DNA of 64,000 bases from Emergomyces orientalis (taxonomy: Eukaryota; Ascomycota; Eurotiomycetes; Onygenales; Ajellomycetaceae), in the NCBI GenBank assembly GCA_002110485.1, contig MOWL01000068.1:62001-126000 (forward strand), read 5' to 3'. The position numbers and the translations under genes are program-made. The notes beneath the pieces are model-generated. The model saw only the letters and a program-made list of their open reading frames with translations, ran no database searches and was not told where the DNA came from. This document shows positions 23,568-34,292 of this stretch, one piece after another (the first letter of the stretch is position 1; each line of letters opens with the position of its first letter).

Positions 23568-25094
23568 ATGGCTAACTTCGGGGCGCCGACCCCTGGTCAT
23601 GAGAACAGAGGATGGAGGCTATTTATCGTTACAGTAGTGATGATCATCGTGTCTGGCTTCTTTGTCATCGTTCGGATTACCGCGAGATATATTAGGAATG
23701 GAATTCGGATGGACGACTGGGTAATCGTGGCAGCGTTGGTACGTCAACCCATTCAACTCCGCGGCGTCTGTGGCGGCAACTTGAAATGGTACTTTTTTTT
23801 AACGAGATCGCAGGTTACTGCCATTATATTTACTATCGCTCATGTCCTAGGTCAGTTGCGTGTATGGATTTGAATGAACCATATATGGGTGCTTACTGGA
23901 ATTCTCAATGTAGCGGTGGAACACGGGTTCGGCAGACACGAAAATGAGCTCACCCCCCAGGAAAGAATTGATGCATTAATAGTAAATCGCTCCCAAAAAC
24001 CCTCATCTTTGCTGGTTTTACCTTAGCCTTATGCACCGCGTTGTATCGTTGCTAACTTTGATTACCCAGTGGCTCTTCGTTGCCCAAGTGTCATATAAGG
24101 CGATCCTGTGCCTTACGAAAACCTCGATTGTATTGCTCTACCTCCGAATCTTTTACACCCAGCGGTCGTTCCGCTGGGCATGCTACTGTCTTATCGCATT
24201 CAACATAGCATCAGGAATTGCATATATCCCACCTACTATCTGGCAGTGTTCGCCCGTGCATGCGTTTTGGGATCGTTCAGTGCCACATCGATGTATCAAC
24301 AATCTTGGGAGCTGGCTATCGTACGCTCTGGTCAATATTTTAACCGACGTGGCGATCTTGATCCTGCCTATACAGCAGGTCATGCAACTCCAGTTGAGAA
24401 GGAATGATAAAATCGCCGTTATCGTTGTTTTTGCTCTTGGCGGATTGTAAGGAGATCCACCCCCTTTTGATATTGGATTGAGGCAGTGAAGCTGTTCAGG
24501 GCTGATTGGATAACCACAGCGTATGCATCACAAGCATCGTTCGTACCACATTCATTGCAGCAGGATCGAAAGTGAATGATGTAACATGTTAGTGTGCCCC
24601 TATTCATTCCGTCCTCTCTCCCCTTATCACCAAAAAGGCGATCCAGTCATAAAATTAACCCTCATCCAACCCCAGGGAGCCCGATCCCCGTCTCCATCTG
24701 GAGCACCATCGAAATCAACACAGGCATAATCTGCTCCTGCCTGCCTATGATCCGACAACCGCTCTCAATACTCTTCCCGGGGCTCTTCTCCAATTCAGAG
24801 CGCAGCGGATCGAAACAACCCAGCAGCCGAGCCAACAACTTGAGGTACCGGAGTCAAGGGCGCCGAACAGGCGAGCGATCGATACCTACGAACTCGAGCC
24901 TACCGTGGGCCCGCCATAGCCGCGAGGAACCCGTATACATGACGTCCATCAAGCCCCGCAAAGACGGAATTCCGAATCGCACGGAAAGCGAAGAGAGTAT
25001 GATCAATTTAGAGACACTTGATCCAGACAGCACGAAAATCGTCAAGCGTACCGATGTAACTATATCACGTCAGACACCCATGTCATGCGACTAG
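23568..25094 (+). CDS. Fungal rhodopsin-domain integral membrane protein, 6 exons, 379 aa
   Basis: Exons are 23568-23738, 23814-23850, 23914-23981, 24070-24446, 24520-24587 and 24676-25094 (1140 nt, phases agree). It belongs to the large ascomycete family of seven-helix rhodopsin-domain proteins (SAT20/PTH11-related). Signatures are WRLFIVTVVMIIVSGFFVIV, IRMDDWVIVAAL, EHGFGRHENELTPQE, YKAILCLTKTSIVLLYLRIF with the conserved Cys/Lys, YIPPTIWQCSPVHAFWDRS, LVNILTDVAILILPIQQV and SIWSTIEINTGIICSCLPM. The C-terminal 100 residues are Ser/Arg-rich and cytosolic. Family roles are mostly unknown; some members sense surfaces or metabolites. The ATG at 23568 is preferred; the frame is open upstream but without another ATG. 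Confidence 0.85.
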
Positions 25095-26230
25095 ATTTCC
25101 ACGATATAGGTTCTGTGTAGTGAGCAACCTCCAAAGGAACAAGCTTGCTCGCTTTCCACATATCAGAGGGACCTCAACCCTAAAATTTATTTCTTTTGTA
25201 CCTTTAGCCGCCTTTGATATATAATGCAGCCATGTCCAAGTTTTAGAAGAGCATTATCATGAATGCTCACTTTCTTACCTTTCTGTATATCAAATGGTGT
25301 TTATCTCTTATCTAATTCTTCAATGACTCCCATATTCAGGTGATTTTTTTTTGCCTTTGTAATTCTTCCAACTTGCTCTTACTTCCTTTATCAAATCACC
25401 TTTCGCCAAAACGCATATGTTGGAATAATTTATTTCACCCATCTACAGGTATGTCGCATGATGGAACGAAAGTTTCCATATTGTATATTCAAATCCCCGA
25501 TTCAACCCAAAGTTAAATCACAATTAAGAAACACGTTTGAACGTCGGTCAGGACAAACTGACAATGGCCTAAGAGCTATTATGACATTCATATTCTTCTG
25601 TTTGATATACGGGCTCAAGTCATATACACTTACCTTATAGAAAGGGGCTTGAGAAGTTGTTACGGAAAAGGGCCAGGGCAGAGTTGCCTCTCGACCACAC
25701 TGAATGAAAGGACATATTACTTTCACAAAGAAGAAATATCGATATCTTCTATACTCTACTTTTAGCTCAGAGAGGGTGCTGGCTTCATTGGCGTCATGCT
25801 TATTGAACAGAAAATTCGCGCGGACATATTTTGATGAACCGCATATCGCAAATTGAAGGGGCTCGGCGCGGGAGAGTTAAATCATAGAACTAGGTCGCCT
25901 TGAGTTTCAATGTTTTGTGTAAGAAAGCATTGTGCCCGTAGCGTGAAGACCCAAGCATACCCATACTCCTGCCCTTTCTTCTCAAATATTTTTTTGCTTC
26001 CCCTTCTGACCGTGCCAAAGACCCAGTTTATCGGGATGGGATATTATTCAAACCAACCTCAGTGAGTATCTCGTATAGCTCCGTAAATGTTATATAGCAG
26101 GCACGCCCAACAAAATTGGTTCTAAATTCTAGACAAATGCTGTTCATAACAATCGGTCCTGAGCTGAATTTCTGGCCGTTGACATAATGGACTTAAGTAA
26201 GAAGTTGATCATCTGCTCTCCAGAACTAGG
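25095..26230. other. Intergenic region
   Basis: AT-rich sequence without a supported gene between the membrane-protein gene and the broken enoyl-CoA hydratase copy. Confidence 0.4.
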
Positions 26231-26632
26231 ATGCACTCTTCCACCGCCTTCTATACTCCATTACACTTCAACACCATAGACCAACACCTCCCCGGCGACA
26301 TCCACTCTGCAGCCCAGCTTGCCAACTTATCCCGTAAATGCGCTGCATCATCCTCAAAGGGTCCGGCTTAGATTTCTGTGGCAATTATGGCCTCGATATC
26401 TACGCCCTCCTCAAGGGCCTGGGGGTGTCCCACGACAACTATATGGATATACCGTGTCGGGGTAGAGAAGGCGAGACGGATGTTGTTTACAGGTGATCTT
26501 ACCAACGGCACGGAGGCGGAAGCCATGGGATTGGCTATCATATCCGCGCCAGAAGACAAATTGGAGCAGACCGTTACCTGGCTTAGGGAATGGATTAAGA
26601 GTGTGCCAGTGAATCAGTTGTGGGTGATGTAG
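26231..26632 (+). pseudogene. Broken enoyl-CoA hydratase/isomerase (crotonase) gene
   Basis: The frame starting at 26231 reads like a crotonase N-terminus (FNTIDQHLPGDIHSAAQLAN) and then hits TAG near 26368. The family's core motif continues in another frame (RCIILKGSGLDFCGNYGLDI), and a third frame (about 26,440-26,632) gives the later part IYRVGVEKARRMLFTGDLTN followed by GTEAEAMGLAI. At least two frameshifts and missing sequence between the parts show it cannot make an active enzyme. Homologues act in fatty-acid or branched-chain amino acid oxidation. It lies directly upstream of an acyl-CoA dehydrogenase relic in the same orientation. Confidence 0.7.
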
Positions 26633-26649
26633 CGAACGGACAACTAGAC

Positions 26650-27650
26650 CTCTAGTCAATAGATGGCGGAGCGCGCTAGAGGCAGTGAATTGCACAATAC
26701 AGAGACTTGGGTGACATATGCGCCTCTTCCTAGCAAGCAGGGCGAATTCGGCGCCCTGCATGAGGGAGACTATCTTAGCTCTAGCTTCAAACCCTTCTGC
26801 TCTGCAGCAGATGCCGACATCTCCGTTCTCCTCGCAAAGGCTGAAAGCGGCAAACTGAGCGCCTTCCTTACGCCCCTGAAGAAGCCTGTCATTGACCCTA
26901 CGACTGGCAAAGAAAAAATAGTCACCTAAGGAATCCGGATCCACCGCCTCAAGAACAAATTGGGCATCAAACAGCTTCCCACGGCGGAGCTGGAGCTGAA
27001 ACACGTACGCGCCCATCTTGTCAACACATTGGACCGCGGTGTTCCGGCTCTTTCTCACATCCCCAACATAACGAGATCGCGGGCACGAATGAGCTCCGTT
27101 GCTGGATGGCGGTGCTGCCTGTCCATTGCCAAATCCTTTGCTAATTCACGAACCACGATGGATCAGCCTCTTCAAGCTCTTCCGCTGCATCTGCGTATCT
27201 CTGCTGGAGCGCTGAAGCTCGGAGGGGTGATGCATCTCGCGTTCTTCATCGTCGCACAGATGGGCTTCTGCGAGTCCCCCTTCCCAACTGACCTACCAGA
27301 AACATTCGCACCGCTCCCACGCGACAGAATTGAAGAACAGGTCGTCCTGCGCGCGCTCACTGCCACTGGCAAGGCTGTTATAAGAAATAATACCGTCATG
27401 GGATGCAGGAATGCATGGAATCTATGGGCGGGGTGGGCGGGGTGGGCTACCTGGACGAGCCGGACGAGCCAGACCACAACGTAGCAAGAGCGTTTCGTGA
27501 TACATGCGTCAATACGAATGTGGGAGGGAACAGCAAACGTGCTGAGAAGCGAGCTTTTTCGGTATCTGCTGAAGGGGACAGTCTAATCTTGAGGGCTTTG
27601 TTCTTCAGGGGTTTGCCGGAACACGCCTCGGACTCCTCGCATTTAATGTG
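26650..27650 (+). pseudogene. Broken acyl-CoA dehydrogenase (AidB-like) gene
   Basis: Three segments align in order with the middle and C-terminal parts of AidB-type acyl-CoA dehydrogenases. They are RGSELHNTETWVTYAPLPSK with DISVLLAKAESGKLSAFLTP (26,663-26,929, ended by TAA), then GIRIHRLKNKLGIKQLPTAE through VVLRALTATGKAV (same frame, 26,930-27,390), then a shifted frame with MQECMESMGGVGGVGYLDEP and NVARAFRDTCVNT (from 27,403). The in-frame stop, at least one frameshift and an extra GGV unit disable it. The N-terminal FAD/substrate half is not seen. Together with the preceding crotonase relic it looks like the remains of a small beta-oxidation-type gene pair. Confidence 0.72.
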
Positions 27651-28019
27651 CTGGGATGGTTAGAGAAATACGGCTATGTTGGGAGTATATATATGGCTGG
27701 GGACATCGAAACTGTCAACCTCAACGTTGTTTTTCTGCAGCAGCGTTGAGCCATATGCACAATCCACTTATTGGCTTCCTCCTCCTTATCGCTTCTTCGG
27801 GCTGTCAAGTGTGAAGCGAGATGGCCAGCTACATTGTAGATCGCGAAAGGGCACGGGTGAATACATTTCCGATCCCTAAAACCGACATCATTCAGGTCCT
27901 TGTCCTTCACCGCTCCGAGGTTGACAAATTAGTGACCGGGTATTGAAAGAATTGGTGTGTTTGGCGTAATTCTTACCTAACGCTTGTTGTCGCGGCTTGG
28001 TAATGCCATGAAACCGGAA

Positions 28020-28830
28020 AGGAGCTTTTTGACCGTACCTCCCTCACGGACATTCGACTCATGAGGTTTGAGGCGAAAGAGCTCATGAAATCAGTAGCAA
28101 CCATACACTGTTTTTCACCCAGAGTTGGGTTGCTACCTAAGATGGATTTCTAATTTTGCGGCAAGGTGTTGTGAATGGCGGATGCCATGGCTATCAAAAA
28201 TGAGCTTTCCATGCCTCCTACACGGATATCTGAGTTATGAAGCTCAAGGGAGAAGTGCCCATCTAAATCAGAAATAATGGAGATGATTATTGATTGCGGA
28301 TTGGATTGGAGCTTGGAATGTCTTGCCGGCTTTGTGGTGGTTATTGGATGCTATGACCCTCGAAAATTAGCTTTCCGTGCCTCCCACACAGATACCTTAG
28401 TTATGCAACTTCATGGAAAAGAGTCCATCCGATCAGTAGTAACTGTATACGGTTTTTGATTGCGAATTCGGCTGCTGACTGAGATGATTTGCTAGTTTTG
28501 TGGCAGATATTAAAACCAGCAGATGCCGTGCTTGTCAAAAGCGGGCTTGTTTCGTGCCTCCTACACAGGATGAGACTCGCGTGGAGCTCAAGGAAAAAGA
28601 TCCCGTCGAATCAGGATCAATCATATGCTACCTTTGACTGTATGTCGATTCTTGACTGGTATGACGTTCAGAATACGAAAAGCAACGTGTCTGGTGTACT
28701 TTCCCGCTATGTGGCGTTACCATGACTAGAAGACATTATAGTCATCGAAAATGAACGCCAGTACCGTGCCTCCTACACGGACATAATGCTAGTGGAGCAA
28801 AACGAGGCCTAGTCAGGTGGAAATTTGAGG
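28020..28830 (+). repeat. Degenerate tandem array, about five units of 165-210 bp
   Basis: A box resembling GTGCCTCCTACACGGATAT recurs near 28,037, 28,214, 28,378, 28,557 and 28,769. Each copy is preceded by an AATGAGCTTTCC-like stretch, and several are followed by an ATGAAGCTCAAGG- and AAGAG-like stretch and by ATCAGTAGCAACTATACACTG-like sequence. Intervals are about 177, 164, 179 and 212 bp. No frame stays open through the array. It follows the acyl-CoA dehydrogenase relic but shows no similarity to it. Confidence 0.65.
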
Positions 28831-29314
28831 GTGTGGCCGTGCCAGTGCCGATATTGCGGTTTACAGCGATCTAGTGGTATGCTGCCGGTTCCTTACTCTT
28901 TGAAGAAACCGCGATTTTCTTCGTGTGTACTTTATGGTCGCTGGAGTCTTTTATTAATCTCGCGACTGGTGGTCTGTCGTAATGATGGTTGGCCGATGAC
29001 GTTGAGAACTGCATTGCGGTGGTGGTTCTCCAGGATTCGGTTACAGACGACAGATGTCAGCTTGATTTAGCTTCACCCTGCTGCTAAATGTCTTTCAAAT
29101 CGGGATACACTTGATCGAGTGTTGAGAAAATATGGCTGTATTCAGCTTTGGAAAGGTTACTGGGCCCAAGTGCTACATCGAAGCGCAAGCTGTTACTGTG
29201 GGGTGGAGGCAGCTGTCAACAGCGCCACAGGACCCGGACTAGAGCGCCCGTAGAACTCCGTTAACCTCCGCCGACCGCTCGAGCGTCGGGAAGAGCACCG
29301 CCACTACTTACTTA
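28831..29314. other. Intergenic region after the tandem array
   Basis: No gene recognised. Confidence 0.35.
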
Positions 29315-29932
29315 CTAACGGCGCGGGGCCGCTACCTCTAACTGGGGGAGTGGGAGTAGGAGCAGGAGCAGGAGCAGGAGCACGAGCACGAGCAGGAGCA
29401 CGAGCACGCAGTTCCCGGCATCTGTGAGCAAGGTATTCCTCGCGTTTTGACTGTACCCAAGCCCTTTCCCCATCTGGCAGGGACCCCCCGCAACACTGTC
29501 AGGGGGAGTGCTATCCCACACCAGACGAAGATAGTCAGCCCATGTTGTCTTATCTAGGTTACCAGTGACTCCCTTGAGGAGCAGCCGCAAGCTGCCCGCG
29601 GGGGTAAGTAAGCCAACAATAGCCATAAATATAACTGAGATGGTGACACGAGGGTTACTGCCCAGCTTTCCCCTAGCAGTGCTAAGATTATATGCTGCTA
29701 ATGCAGCATTTAACCCAGCAACAACTAATGAGCCAATGCTGTGCAAAACCTTTACTCGCAGACACGGCCTATATCTATATTCCCACTGATACCACAGAGA
29801 GAAGTAGGTTACTAACATCCCCAAGATGATGAAAGTAGGAGCTGCAACATCCCTCTGCTGAACACTTTTTGAGAAACGTGTCAGAGGCCCTCCAAACTGA
29901 CTTGACAGTGTCCTTACCCAAGTTTCACTCAT
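29315..29932 (-). CDS. Putative small membrane protein with poly-leucine C-terminus, 205 aa
   Basis: Single open frame starting MSETWVRTLSSQFGGPLTRF. Three hydrophobic segments are visible: PTFIILGMLVTYFSLWY (about 31-47), SIGSLVVAGLNAALAAYNL (about 66-84) and VTISVIFMAIVGLLTPAGSL (about 95-114). A Cys/Val/Leu run near the C-terminus (about 177-195) is encoded by the GAGCAG/GAGCAC microsatellite at 29,355-29,407, so the real C-terminus may differ or vary between strains. I do not recognise a family. The upstream half resembles orphan four-helix proteins common in fungi. It may be real but no splice or homology evidence settles it. Confidence 0.45.
   Translation of the reverse strand: MSETWVRTLSSQFGGPLTRFSKSVQQRDVAAPTFIILGMLVTYFSLWYQWEYRYRPCLRVKVLHSIGSLVVAGLNAALAAYNLSTARGKLGSNPRVTISVIFMAIVGLLTPAGSLRLLLKGVTGNLDKTTWADYLRLVWDSTPPDSVAGGPCQMGKGLGYSQNARNTLLTDAGNCVLVLLLVLVLLLLLLLLLPLPQLEVAAPRR
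29355..29407 (+). repeat. GAGCAG/GAGCAC hexanucleotide microsatellite
   Basis: Repeated GAGCAG and GAGCAC units; on the minus strand this reads as Leu/Val codons and extends the preceding ORF's hydrophobic tail. Confidence 0.85.
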
Positions 29933-31685
29933 CCCCTTTTAGTGCTTTTCAAACCCCGAAGCCTGTCATTAAGCATATGTAAACGGGCAAGAGCCTACAA
30001 GAGGACCGACGGAAGTTGTGTTAAACCACAAAGGCTAACCTCCGCGAGGTTGACAGCGCATTGAAAATTACACATGTCTACAAGTTGAATTTAGTCTTTT
30101 GTGCTGTAAACGCTCTCTCTCTCTGCTCTGGGATCTTGTAGTCTCCCACTCTTCACCTCTGCCCAACTATTTTTACTTTTTATAATTTGAGTGCTTCTGT
30201 TTGTTTCTTGTGAAGAGTCTTTTGTGTTTTCACACAATGAGTATTCTGTTGATTACATTTCAGATGAGTCAACAATTTTTCATGACAGATCACATCATGT
30301 ATGTGCATTGTATAGAACAGAGAAAATGCTGATTTTGCCTGCAATTCTTTGCTTGCAATCCCATTTTGTTTCACTTGCAATTCATCATTTCACTCACCAT
30401 TCTATTCACTCATCATTCTATTCACTTGTCATTCTATTCACTCACAACAGAGTAAGATTTAAAAATTAATTTTTCATTAATCACTGAGCAGTTTAAGTAC
30501 TTTCAAAACACAAGTTTCTCATTCTGAGTGAATTATTAAGCTCAATAATCATTTTATGAATTAATCATATATATTTATTTATATGGTTGATTCTATCTAC
30601 AATTTCAATGTATAATATATAACCTAAAAATCTTGTTGCATTGTTATGATATTGTTGAAAATAACCACTTTATATAGGTGTTGTTGAGTGTTTAGTGGGG
30701 GCGAGCATTCAGTGGGTGGTCACGTTACTATATTCCCACTAGTTCGCTCATCTAGCTCCCTGCTCCTCTTTCCGGCCTCTTCTTAGGCCATTTTACAACG
30801 TTCCAGCGCAACGCACTCCGTCCACACCCCACCCCCCACCCGCCAGCCGCTAGCCGCCACAAACAGTTCGCATCTGGGACACAGCTAGCATGATTAGGAT
30901 TGCCTGTCAAAACCTTTCCGTGTTGGGGCGTGGGGCGAGGGGACGTACTGTACATAATCCGCTGTGGAAACCGCAGCGGCTAGTAAAACCGTATCCCTGG
31001 TTCCTTGCCTTTTCTGAGACCACCGGCCTTGCCTTGCTGAGCGTCTCGCATCAATAGGTACTAAGCTGGTGCTTTACTATCCTATTGACATGTCCATGTC
31101 TAGACTCAAGGGATATCCTATTTTTAAACCATCCCTGCATTGTCCTGTTCCCGCATGATGTATCAATGGTTACAGCAGCATGAGGATCTACTACCCAATG
31201 GATCTCAGGACGCGATGATAGTTTAAACGCCAGGAGGGGGCCATATCCCCTTACCCCTCTGGCACTTTCCCTGCAGTTCCCACCCTAGTATGCATTTCGT
31301 TCGACATGCTCAGCATGGCGGTCCGGGGTCGACAGCGCTTAGAGCCCTTGGACCCCAATAGTTGCCTTACGGTTCTTTTTTACAGATTCTCTGGTTTGGC
31401 GCCTCATCCTCGAGATAATCCTAGATCTCTACTATATAGGCCGCCAGCCCCCTTCATCCATTCTATTAATTCTTTAATCATCAACCCACACAAAATCTTC
31501 TCGGTCCAACCTTTCTAGCCTTGGTCTTCTGAATTTTCCCGTTCATCCATACCAGCTTTGAACCCTTTATGCTTTGCCTTGTCTTTTAACCCACAGCGCC
31601 CTTGATCCCTAGTGATTACTGTCGCTTCCCTCCCCAAATTCATTACAAACCTACAACCTTCTGCCCAGCCCCTAAGTATTGAGCC
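29933..31685. other. Intergenic, partly AT-rich, no supported gene
   Basis: About 30,160-30,660 is AT-rich and contains a 15-16-bp tandem repeat at 30,383-30,445. About 30,740-30,960 is GC-richer with C-runs. No gene is supported. Confidence 0.4.
30383..30445 (+). repeat. 15-16-bp tandem repeat, about four copies
   Basis: Three 16-bp copies (30398, 30414, 30430) of a CATTCTATTCACT-plus-three-bases unit follow a 15-bp diverged copy at 30383. Confidence 0.8.
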
Positions 31686-32196
31686 ATGTCCTACCCCAAT
31701 TGTCTTGCCGCTGATCTCTTTGATGGCGATATCCATGGTATTCAGGTGGTGTGGCACAGCAACGCAAATTTGAGGCTTGGGGCCGACGCGCGGGCTAGAG
31801 ATGGGGATCCCCAAGTTTTAAAAGCTGTCAGTGAACATTTTGCTTATGCATGTGCCTTAAGACTTGGACGGACCTCGATTGTTATCATGTACAATGACTA
31901 TAAGACTATAATATACGCTATCCTATTCTCTTAGAGTAATCTGACTTTCTTCTAGGGGCGCAATGCATTCCACAACCACCAACATTCTGACCGGCGAGCA
32001 AATCACAGACGAGCCTCATATATCGGCGTTCTTCAAACCCGGCGGCATGAACGCTCATCTCTACCTCGATAATTTAGGCAACGGGCCAACAGCATTCGAC
32101 AATGTGACTGTGAAAGGAGAAAGTGTTGTTAAGAAGGGGAAATCAGCCCCTGACCCAGACCTCTCCACAGGTTTCTATCATTTTACCCCGACCTAA
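31686..32196 (+). CDS. Hypothetical orphan protein, 2 exons, 147 aa
   Basis: Exons 31686-31888 and 31956-32196 join across a GT-AG intron (GTACAATG...TTCTAG) and keep phase (444 nt). The N-terminus reads MSYPNCLAADLFDGDIHGIQ, the second exon THTNILTGEQ-like TTTNILTGEQITDEPHISAF and GNGPTAFDNVTVKGESVV. No signal peptide or membrane segment is seen and I recognise no domain. The consistent intron is the main support; the exon boundary and the gene itself are inference. Confidence 0.45.
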
Positions 32197-32988
32197 ACCC
32201 TAGCCAAGGTTGTGGCCCTATAAGGAAACTAGCACGATGTCTCCGCCCACGATGCGGGATTTCCTTACCTGGGAATGTCACCGTGGGTAGCGATATTATA
32301 TATAGTGTACCAGGATGATTTTGGCGACAGGTTGCTTGGAAGAGTTGGCGATGTTCTGCAGGAGGTTTTCTATTGTTTGATCTGCATCTGATATTTCCTT
32401 GTATTTACTTTTTGGTCTTTAGCTTAGTTATGCTCTTGTTTATAATCTGTCTATTGAAATCTGGAATCTGCTTCCAGAGGGGCAATCACCCATTTCCTTT
32501 GACCATCAAATTAGGTGGTGTGAGCCACAGAGTTCTAGAAAACTTCACCCAATTTCTTTGTTTATTTTGACATATGATAATTAACTTCAGCTTGTATCTT
32601 CAATCAACACAACTGTTCCATGCCTCAGAAAATACCTTCGGATTTCAACACTATCTGTACACTTTAATTTCTAGTTCAATTGATTAAGTTTATCGGTCCT
32701 GTTTGTTGCGATTTGCCAACTTCCTACATAGGCTACGAATGCTGAGCGATCAGAGGAACGAGTCTCAAATATTACTATTTCACTTTGAATTGATGATTGG
32801 GGGTTTGATTATGAGGGTATGCCATACGCGACTTCCTGTGTCCGCAATATTTAGACATGCAACGACCATATAATGTTCCGATTTTATTTTCAAGAACGAG
32901 GAACTAGGCGACTACTTCTTGCGATAAAATAACCTCCCTCACCACCCCCCACACCAAGAAAAGGGAAAAGGATAAAATGGAGAAGAGG
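32197..32988. other. Intergenic region
   Basis: AT-rich spacer between the orphan gene and the kinase stop; nothing recognised. Confidence 0.4.
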
Positions 32989-34292
32989 CTAGCCACAATG
33001 AATATCTATGATCGCTTTGAATGAGGGGTCTTGCAGAAGTTGCTTTGCAGTCGGCCGTTCTTCGGGGGATATACTGAATCCTCTAGACATTATAGATAGC
33101 GCGTGTTTTCGCTCAGTTGGACTAGCGTCGGGTCTTCCGCGAAGAATTAATGCCTCGAGGTTCGATTCGGTTTTAGGTGTACTATCCTGAGCGTACCAGG
33201 AATCAAGAGTTTTGCTAGGGCTACAGTAATGACCCTTCCATTGTGCCGGCAGTGGACCCATGAGGTTGACTATCGTGGTTACTACCCCGCCATTCGCCCA
33301 TGTGTGGAAAGGTGTAAATCCAAAATATAGTTCTGTAAATAGGCACATGTAGCTCCATATATCACAGGCAAAGCTTGGATTGTGATTGTGAAGCCTCTCT
33401 GGAGAGCAATAATGAATAGGTGGCCGACCTGGCTGAGTGACAACGGTATCAGGTTTCATCGCTAAACCAAAGTCACCGAGATAAAACGTCTCTGTTCGTA
33501 AATTGTCGGGAATTTCGATTGGTTTGACAACCTCCCCTTGTCTCCACGGCTTATCTGGTATAGCTAACTTTAGGGGACGGCCTAGGATCTTGTATTTCGC
33601 GGCTCTATCGAGATTTTCAAGAGGATCTATACCCCACATGACATTTTTATTATTTATATCTATATACTTATTAGCACTCATATTTATAGTACATAGCTCG
33701 GAGTTCACTTACCACGGTGTACAATTCCACCTTCATGTAGACTTGTCAAAGCCTCTAGTAACTGTCTCGCAGCCGACATGCGGGTGGCAATAGATATCTT
33801 CCTTCCAACAAGAGAGTCAAGAGATGGACCCCGTAAGGGAAACACGAGAACTCGATGATTGAAGTCTTTGCCACGAAGAAAAAGAGTTGCCATGCATAAA
33901 ACAAGATGAGAGGTATCCTTCACAGCACGCTTTATCTCCTCTTGTATGTTATATTCATATTCTCCTGAATTTCCCGCAGCCATGATCTTGAGAGCCACAT
34001 CCCTCCTGTTTTTGAGGTCATGGGCCATCCAGACAGTAGAGAAACCACCATGGCCAAGTTTATGATCTATCCGATATGTTTGATCGATGACTTCTCCGAT
34101 TCGGATAGGGTAGAACCTATACTCGTAAGGGCATTCGGTATACTCTGTGACGTCACAATCGTCATCAGAGTCCACGAAATCGCCGGACTCAGCTGCGTCG
34201 TTGCCCGCAGGGTACTGGGGTATAGTCGCTGATATCGCCATATTTGGTGAGGCTCGCTCAGAGGTTGAGACAAGTGGTATAAGGCTAACCAC
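32989..34292 (-). CDS. SRPK-like serine/threonine protein kinase, 2 exons, 416 aa
   Basis: Exons on the minus strand are 34292-33713 and 33659-32989; the intron splits the catalytic HRD codon for Asp (G/AT). The glycine loop is LGHGGFSTVW (from residue 79), the VAIK lysine is K102 in VALKIM, the catalytic loop is HRDINNKN (D194) and the metal motif is GDFGLA (D256). A long insert between the catalytic loop and DFG and the SPERLHN/CDIWSYMCLFTELYFG region match the SRPK-like kinases that are expanded in Onygenales. All catalytic residues are present, so it is probably active; SR-protein substrates are inferred from the family. The ATG at 34241 is an alternative start. It is the last cellular gene before the transposon block. 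Confidence 0.85.

Noticed and set aside
30740..30960. Small minus-strand ORF in a C-rich patch
   Set aside because: It has no recognisable features; the sequence looks like non-coding or repeat-end DNA.
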